This document shows, in pieces, positions 60,278 to 64,000 of a stretch of DNA of 64,000 nt; position 1 is the first letter of the stretch, and each line of letters starts with the position of its first letter. The notes below the pieces were generated by a model, which ran no database searches, was not told the DNA's origin, and was given only the letters and a program-made list of their open reading frames with translations. Source of the stretch: Rhodanobacter sp. C01 (GTDB taxonomy: Bacteria > Pseudomonadota > Gammaproteobacteria > Xanthomonadales > Rhodanobacteraceae); the NCBI RefSeq assembly GCF_002001045.1, contig NZ_MUNR01000014.1:372001-436000 (forward strand), in the 5' to 3' direction. A program made the translations under genes and the position numbers.

Positions 60278-60895
60278 ATGGAACTCAATGTTATTGGCGC
60301 GTCATCGCCTACCAAGCAAGCGCTCAGCGTGTCGGACGAAGTGTTCGGCGGTGAGTACAAGAAGGCCCTGGTTCATCAGGTCGTGATCGCCTACCAGGCG
60401 GCCGGCCGTGCCGGTACCCAGTCGCAGCTGTCGCGCGGCGAGATGTCCGGTACCACCAAGAAATTCAAGAAGCAGAAGGGCGGCGGCGCCCGTCACGGTG
60501 ATTACCGTGCGCCGATCTTTGTCGGTGGTGGCCGCACGTTCGCTGCCAAGCCGCGCAGCTATGAGCAGAAGGTCAACCGCAAGGCTTACCGTGTCGCGAT
60601 CCGTTCGATCTTTTCCGAACTGGTCCGTCAGGGTCGCCTGAAGGTCGTCGAGAGCTTTGGCGTCGAGACGCCGAAGACCTCCGCGATGGTGGCCAAGCTG
60701 GCCGAGCTGGAAGTTTCCGGTCGCGTGCTGCTGGTGTCGGAAGATGTCTCCGAGTCAGTGTTCCTGGCCGCCCGCAACATTCCCTATATCCATGTACTGG
60801 ATGTGATGGGCCTGAACCCGGTCAGCCTGGTCGGTTCCGACCACGTGGTGGTCACGGTTGAGGCGGTGAAGAAGATCGAGGAGTGGCTGGCATGA
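60278..60895 (+). CDS. rplD: 50S ribosomal protein L4
   Basis: A 205-aa protein lining the exit tunnel; in E. coli it also represses the S10 operon through the leader. The tunnel loop [21 protein letters not shown] is the macrolide-resistance region and looks wild type. It starts 11 bases after rplC and overlaps rplW by four bases. The structured leader upstream fits an autoregulatory role here. Confidence 0.98.
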   Translation: MELNVIGASSPTKQALSVSDEVFGGEYKKALVHQVVIAYQAAGRAGTQSQLSRGEMSGTTKKFKKQKGGGARHGDYRAPIFVGGGRTFAAKPRSYEQKVNRKAYRVAIRSIFSELVRQGRLKVVESFGVETPKTSAMVAKLAELEVSGRVLLVSEDVSESVFLAARNIPYIHVLDVMGLNPVSLVGSDHVVVTVEAVKKIEEWLA

Positions 60896-61185
60896 ACAAC
60901 GAACGCATTCTCGATACGCTGCGCGCGCCGCACATCTCCGAGAAATCGGCGCGTCTGGCCGAGCACAACCAGTACGTATTCGTGGTTGCCCCGACGGCAA
61001 CCAAGGCCGATGTCCGCGCTGCCGTGGAAAAACTGTTCGACGTCAAGGTCGAGCAGGTGAACCTCGTCAACACCAAGGGCAAGGTCAAGTCCTTCCGTTT
61101 CCGCGCTGGCAGCCGCCAGGGCAAGCGCAAGGCCTACGTGCGTCTTGCCGATGGCCAGACCATCGACGTGTCCGCCAAGGCCTGA
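60892..61185 (+). CDS. rplW: 50S ribosomal protein L23
   Basis: A 97-aa exit-tunnel protein forming the docking site for trigger factor and [24 protein letters not shown] and [18 protein letters not shown] are conserved. The ATG overlaps the rplD stop as ATGA with GAGGAG upstream; an in-frame ATG three codons earlier is less likely. Confidence 0.98.
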   Translation: MNNERILDTLRAPHISEKSARLAEHNQYVFVVAPTATKADVRAAVEKLFDVKVEQVNLVNTKGKVKSFRFRAGSRQGKRKAYVRLADGQTIDVSAKA

Positions 61186-61202
61186 GCCAGGAGTTTTGTG
61201 AG

Positions 61203-62027
61203 ATGGCACTAATCAACCACAAGCCGACCTCGCCGGGCCGTCGTGACGCAGTCAGCGTCAAGACGGAAGGCTTGCACAAGGGCGCGCCGTACGCGGCGTT
61301 GACCGAGTCGCAGTCCAAGACGGGCGGTCGCAATCATCACGGTCGCATCACGGTGCGTCACCGTGGCGGCGGTCACAAGCAGCAATACCGCATCATCGAT
61401 TTCAAGCGTGACAAGGAAGGCATCGCCGCCCGCGTCGAGCGCATTGAATACGATCCGAACCGCACCGCGCACATCGCGTTGCTGTGCTACGCCGATGGCG
61501 AGCGTCGTTACATCATCGCGCCGAAGGGCGTGCAGGTGGACGATCGTCTGGTGTCGGGTCGCGAAGCTCCGATCAAGGCCGGCAACTGCCTGCAGCTGCG
61601 CAACATCCCGATGGGCAGCACGATCCATTGCATCGAGCTGCGTCCGGGCAAGGGTGCGCAGATCGCCCGCAGCGCCGGTGCCTCGGTGCAGCTGGTGGCC
61701 CGCGAATCCGGTTACGCCACGTTGCGTCTGCGCTCTGGCGAGATGCGTCGCGTCTCGGTCGACTGCCGCGCCACGATCGGTGAAGTCGGCAACGGCGAGC
61801 ACAGCCTGAAGAAGCTCGGCAAGGCTGGCGCGAAGCGCTGGTTGGGTATTCGCCCGACCGTTCGCGGTGTGGTGATGAACCCGGTCGACCATCCGCACGG
61901 TGGTGGTGAAGGCAAGACTTCAGGTGGTCGTCATCCGGTCAGCCCGTGGGGCACGCCGGCCAAGGGCTACAAGACCCGTAACAACAAGCGCACGCAGCAG
62001 TTCATCGTGCGTCGTCGTACGAAGTAA
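61203..62027 (+). CDS. rplB: 50S ribosomal protein L2
   Basis: A 274-aa core 23S rRNA-binding protein needed for subunit joining and peptidyl transfer. [22 protein letters not shown] and [21 protein letters not shown], which carries the conserved functional histidine, are both present. Length matches E. coli (273 aa). Confidence 0.99.
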   Translation: MALINHKPTSPGRRDAVSVKTEGLHKGAPYAALTESQSKTGGRNHHGRITVRHRGGGHKQQYRIIDFKRDKEGIAARVERIEYDPNRTAHIALLCYADGERRYIIAPKGVQVDDRLVSGREAPIKAGNCLQLRNIPMGSTIHCIELRPGKGAQIARSAGASVQLVARESGYATLRLRSGEMRRVSVDCRATIGEVGNGEHSLKKLGKAGAKRWLGIRPTVRGVVMNPVDHPHGGGEGKTSGGRHPVSPWGTPAKGYKTRNNKRTQQFIVRRRTK

Positions 62028-62039
62028 CAGGAAACCGAC

Positions 62040-62312
62040 ATGCCTCGCTCTCTGAAGAAAGGTCCGTTCGTCGACCTTCACCTCGTCAAGAAGGTGGAAG
62101 CTGCGGTTTCCGCCAACAACAAGCGCCCGATCAAGACCTGGTCGCGCCGCTCGATGATCCTGCCGGAAATGGTTGGCTTGACCATCGCTATTCACAACGG
62201 CCGTCAGCACGTACCCGTACTGATCAACGAGAACATGGTCGGGCACAAGCTCGGCGAGTTCGCGGTGACCCGTACGTTCAAGGGCCATGTCGGCGACAAG
62301 AAGGGCAAGTGA
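62040..62312 (+). CDS. rpsS: 30S ribosomal protein S19
   Basis: A 90-aa 30S head protein contacting the B1a bridge. [40 protein letters not shown] and [17 protein letters not shown] are conserved. It overlaps rplV by one base (TGATG). Confidence 0.99.
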   Translation: MPRSLKKGPFVDLHLVKKVEAAVSANNKRPIKTWSRRSMILPEMVGLTIAIHNGRQHVPVLINENMVGHKLGEFAVTRTFKGHVGDKKGK

Positions 62313-62647
62313 TGAGCACTGAAGCCAAAGCGATCCTGCGTGGCGCCCGCATTTCGGCGCAAAAGGCACGCCTGGTGGCTGACCTCGTCCGCGGGCTTCC
62401 CGTGGGCCGGGCCAGCGACGTGCTCACCTACACCAACAAGAAGGCTGCGCACCTTGTCCGCAAGGTGCTGCTGTCGGCCGTCGCCAACGCCGAGAACAAC
62501 CTCGGTGCTGACGTCGACGAGCTGAAAGTGGCCAGCATCTTCGTTGATGAAGGTCCGGCGATGAAACGCATGCACGCCCGCGCCAAAGGCCGCGGTTCGC
62601 GCATTCTCAAGCGCACCAGCCACATCACTGTGGTTGTTGGTAACTGA
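62312..62647 (+). CDS. rplV: 50S ribosomal protein L22
   Basis: A 111-aa protein reaching into the exit tunnel. [20 protein letters not shown] and the tunnel loop [21 protein letters not shown] are conserved, with no insertion or deletion suggestive of macrolide resistance. ATG 62312 is used instead of the overlapping GTG at 62309. Confidence 0.98.
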   Translation: MSTEAKAILRGARISAQKARLVADLVRGLPVGRASDVLTYTNKKAAHLVRKVLLSAVANAENNLGADVDELKVASIFVDEGPAMKRMHARAKGRGSRILKRTSHITVVVGN

Positions 62648-62662
62648 CCGAGGATATAGACG

Positions 62663-63418
62663 ATGGGTCATAAAGTTCATCCCACCGGTATCCGCCTCGG
62701 CATTGCCAAGGACTGGAACTCGAAGTGGTTCGCCAACAAGGGCGATTACGCCAAGTATCTCGTGGCCGATATCAAGGTCCGCGACATGCTGAAGAAGAAG
62801 CTGGCTGCTGCCGGCATCTCGAAGATCCAGATCGAGCGTCCGGCCAAGACCGCACGCGTGACGATCCACACCGCCCGCCCGGGCGTGGTGATCGGCAAGA
62901 AGGGCGAGGATATCGAGAAGCTGCGCAAGGAAGTCAGCGACATGATGGGCGTCCCGACGCACATCAACGTCAATGAAGTGCGCAAGCCCGAGCTGGACGC
63001 CCAGCTGGTGGCCGAGTCGATCGCGCAGCAGCTCGAGCGCCGCATCATGTTCCGCCGCGCGATGAAGCGCTCGGTCGGCAACGCGATGCGCCTTGGTGCG
63101 CTGGGCATCAAGATCAACGTGTCCGGTCGTCTGAACGGTGCCGAGATCGCCCGTTCCGAGTGGAGCCGCGAGGGTCGCGTGCCGCTGCATACGCTGCGCG
63201 CCGACATCGACTACGGCACCGCCGAGGCGAAGACCACCTACGGCATCATCGGCATCAAGGTGTGGGTCTACAAGGGCGAGGTCTTCGACCTGAGCCAGGT
63301 GGGCCAGGAGTCGAAGGACGAGCCGTCCTCGCAGCCGCGCCGCGAAGGTGGCGAAGGTCGTCGTAACGATTCGCGTCGCGAGGCCGGTGACGGCCGCCGC
63401 GAGCGGTCTGCGAAGTAA
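62663..63418 (+). CDS. rpsC: 30S ribosomal protein S3
   Basis: A 251-aa protein at the mRNA entry tunnel with KH domain ([18 protein letters not shown]) and C-terminal S3 domain ([26 protein letters not shown], partly quoted). It is about 18 residues longer than E. coli S3 owing to a highly charged Arg/Glu/Gly tail (from about 215). Confidence 0.99.
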   Translation: MGHKVHPTGIRLGIAKDWNSKWFANKGDYAKYLVADIKVRDMLKKKLAAAGISKIQIERPAKTARVTIHTARPGVVIGKKGEDIEKLRKEVSDMMGVPTHINVNEVRKPELDAQLVAESIAQQLERRIMFRRAMKRSVGNAMRLGALGIKINVSGRLNGAEIARSEWSREGRVPLHTLRADIDYGTAEAKTTYGIIGIKVWVYKGEVFDLSQVGQESKDEPSSQPRREGGEGRRNDSRREAGDGRRERSAK

Positions 63419-63429
63419 GGAGAGTTGCC

Positions 63430-63843
63430 ATGTTGCAACCCAAGCGAACCAAGTACCGCAAGCAGTTCAAGGGCCGTAACGACGGTCTGGCACAGTGCTC
63501 CAACCTCGTCAGCTTCGGCGAGTACGGCCTGAAGGCAACGACCCACGGCGCGCTAACCGCACGCCAGATCGAAGCCGCTCGTCGTTGCATCACTCGTTTC
63601 GTCAAGCGTGGCGGCAAGCTGTGGATCCGCGTGTTCCCGGACAAGCCGATCACCAAGAAGCCGATCGAAGTGCGAATGGGCGCCGGCAAGGGCAGCGTCG
63701 AGTTCTGGGTCGCCCCGATCCAGCCTGGTCGCATGCTCTATGAAATCGAGGGCGTCGACGAGTTGACGGCGCGCGAGGCGTTCCGTCTGGCGGCAGCGAA
63801 GCTGTCTGTGCAGACCCAGTTTGTTACCCGGGCGGTGATGTGA
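63430..63843 (+). CDS. rplP: 50S ribosomal protein L16
   Basis: A 137-aa protein at the A-site side of the 50S subunit. [40 protein letters not shown] and the [20 protein letters not shown] loop with the hydroxylatable Arg are present. Its stop overlaps the rpmC start by one base. Confidence 0.99.
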   Translation: MLQPKRTKYRKQFKGRNDGLAQCSNLVSFGEYGLKATTHGALTARQIEAARRCITRFVKRGGKLWIRVFPDKPITKKPIEVRMGAGKGSVEFWVAPIQPGRMLYEIEGVDELTAREAFRLAAAKLSVQTQFVTRAVM

Positions 63844-64000
63844 TGGCCACCAAAGAAACCAAGAACCAGTCGGCCGAAGAGCTGAACCAGCATCTGCTGG
63901 ATCTGCGCAAGGAGCAGTTCAATCTGCGCATGCAGAAGGGCTCCGGCCAGCTCACTCAGCCGCACCAGCTTCGCCGCGTTCGGCGTGACATCGCCCGCAC
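63843..64000 (+). CDS. rpmC: 50S ribosomal protein L29, 3' end cut by window edge
   Basis: The first 52 codons are present. [29 protein letters not shown] (partly quoted) and [14 protein letters not shown] match L29, which normally has 61-68 residues. rpsQ should follow beyond the window. The start overlaps rplP as TGATG. Confidence 0.97.
   Translation, partial: MATKETKNQSAEELNQHLLDLRKEQFNLRMQKGSGQLTQPHQLRRVRRDIAR

Overview
The window is 64 kb of GC-rich, densely packed gammaproteobacterial chromosome. Gene content and order point to Xanthomonadales (Lysobacterales), probably Rhodanobacteraceae such as a Rhodanobacter or Dyella relative. This placement is inferred from protein character, the three-part proton-translocating transhydrogenase (pntAA, pntAB, pntB), and short intergenic palindromes of the kind seen in that order; no database search was possible. 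No integrase, transposase, CRISPR array or phage gene is visible. The region is core genome throughout.

Region 1 (1-34 kb) is a mosaic of housekeeping and small metabolic operons on both strands. It holds yggX (cut by the window edge), an AsmA-like gene coupled to mutY, ftsY divergent from rsmD, coaD, a lipoprotein, a ferredoxin coupled to ggt, and a metallo-hydrolase coupled to a TMEM43-family membrane protein. Next come a NUDIX hydrolase, a 5'-3' exonuclease, a nitroreductase, a membrane diguanylate cyclase and cdd. The transhydrogenase genes follow, but pntAA is separated from pntAB-pntB by an opposite-strand cassette of an ECF-type sigma factor, a one-span membrane protein and a DUF3106 periplasmic protein. 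Then come sufT, a half-length asparaginase, an AidB-like acyl-CoA dehydrogenase, two thioesterase/quinone-reductase neighbourhoods, a YihY-TlpA-like pair, acyP, ppk2, a TPR/GT41 glycosyltransferase, prfA and hemA.

Region 2 (31.6-40 kb, plus strand) carries an outer-membrane and translation-support cluster: TPR lipoprotein, lolB, an open reading frame joining a GNAT acetyltransferase to IspE without a stop, tRNA-Gln, prs, rplY, pth, ychF and an acyl-CoA thioesterase.

Region 3 (40-64 kb, plus strand) is the main transcription/translation superoperon: tRNA-Tyr, tRNA-Gly, tRNA-Thr, tuf, tRNA-Trp, secE, nusG, rplK, rplA, rplJ, rplL, rpoB, rpoC, rpsL, rpsG, fusA, a second nearly identical tuf, then the S10 operon rpsJ to rpmC (cut by the window end). 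Readable promoters precede tRNA-Tyr, rplK, rpsL and rpsJ. Long leaders with terminator-like hairpins lie before rplJ, rpoB and rpsJ, consistent with ribosomal-protein feedback control. The spacers contain many stem-loops, including a 50-base two-hairpin element present twice around tRNA-Thr-tuf.

The points most worth attention are the GNAT-IspE reading frame, the attenuator-like S10 leader, the duplicated structured element around tuf, and the sigma-factor cassette splitting the pnt genes.
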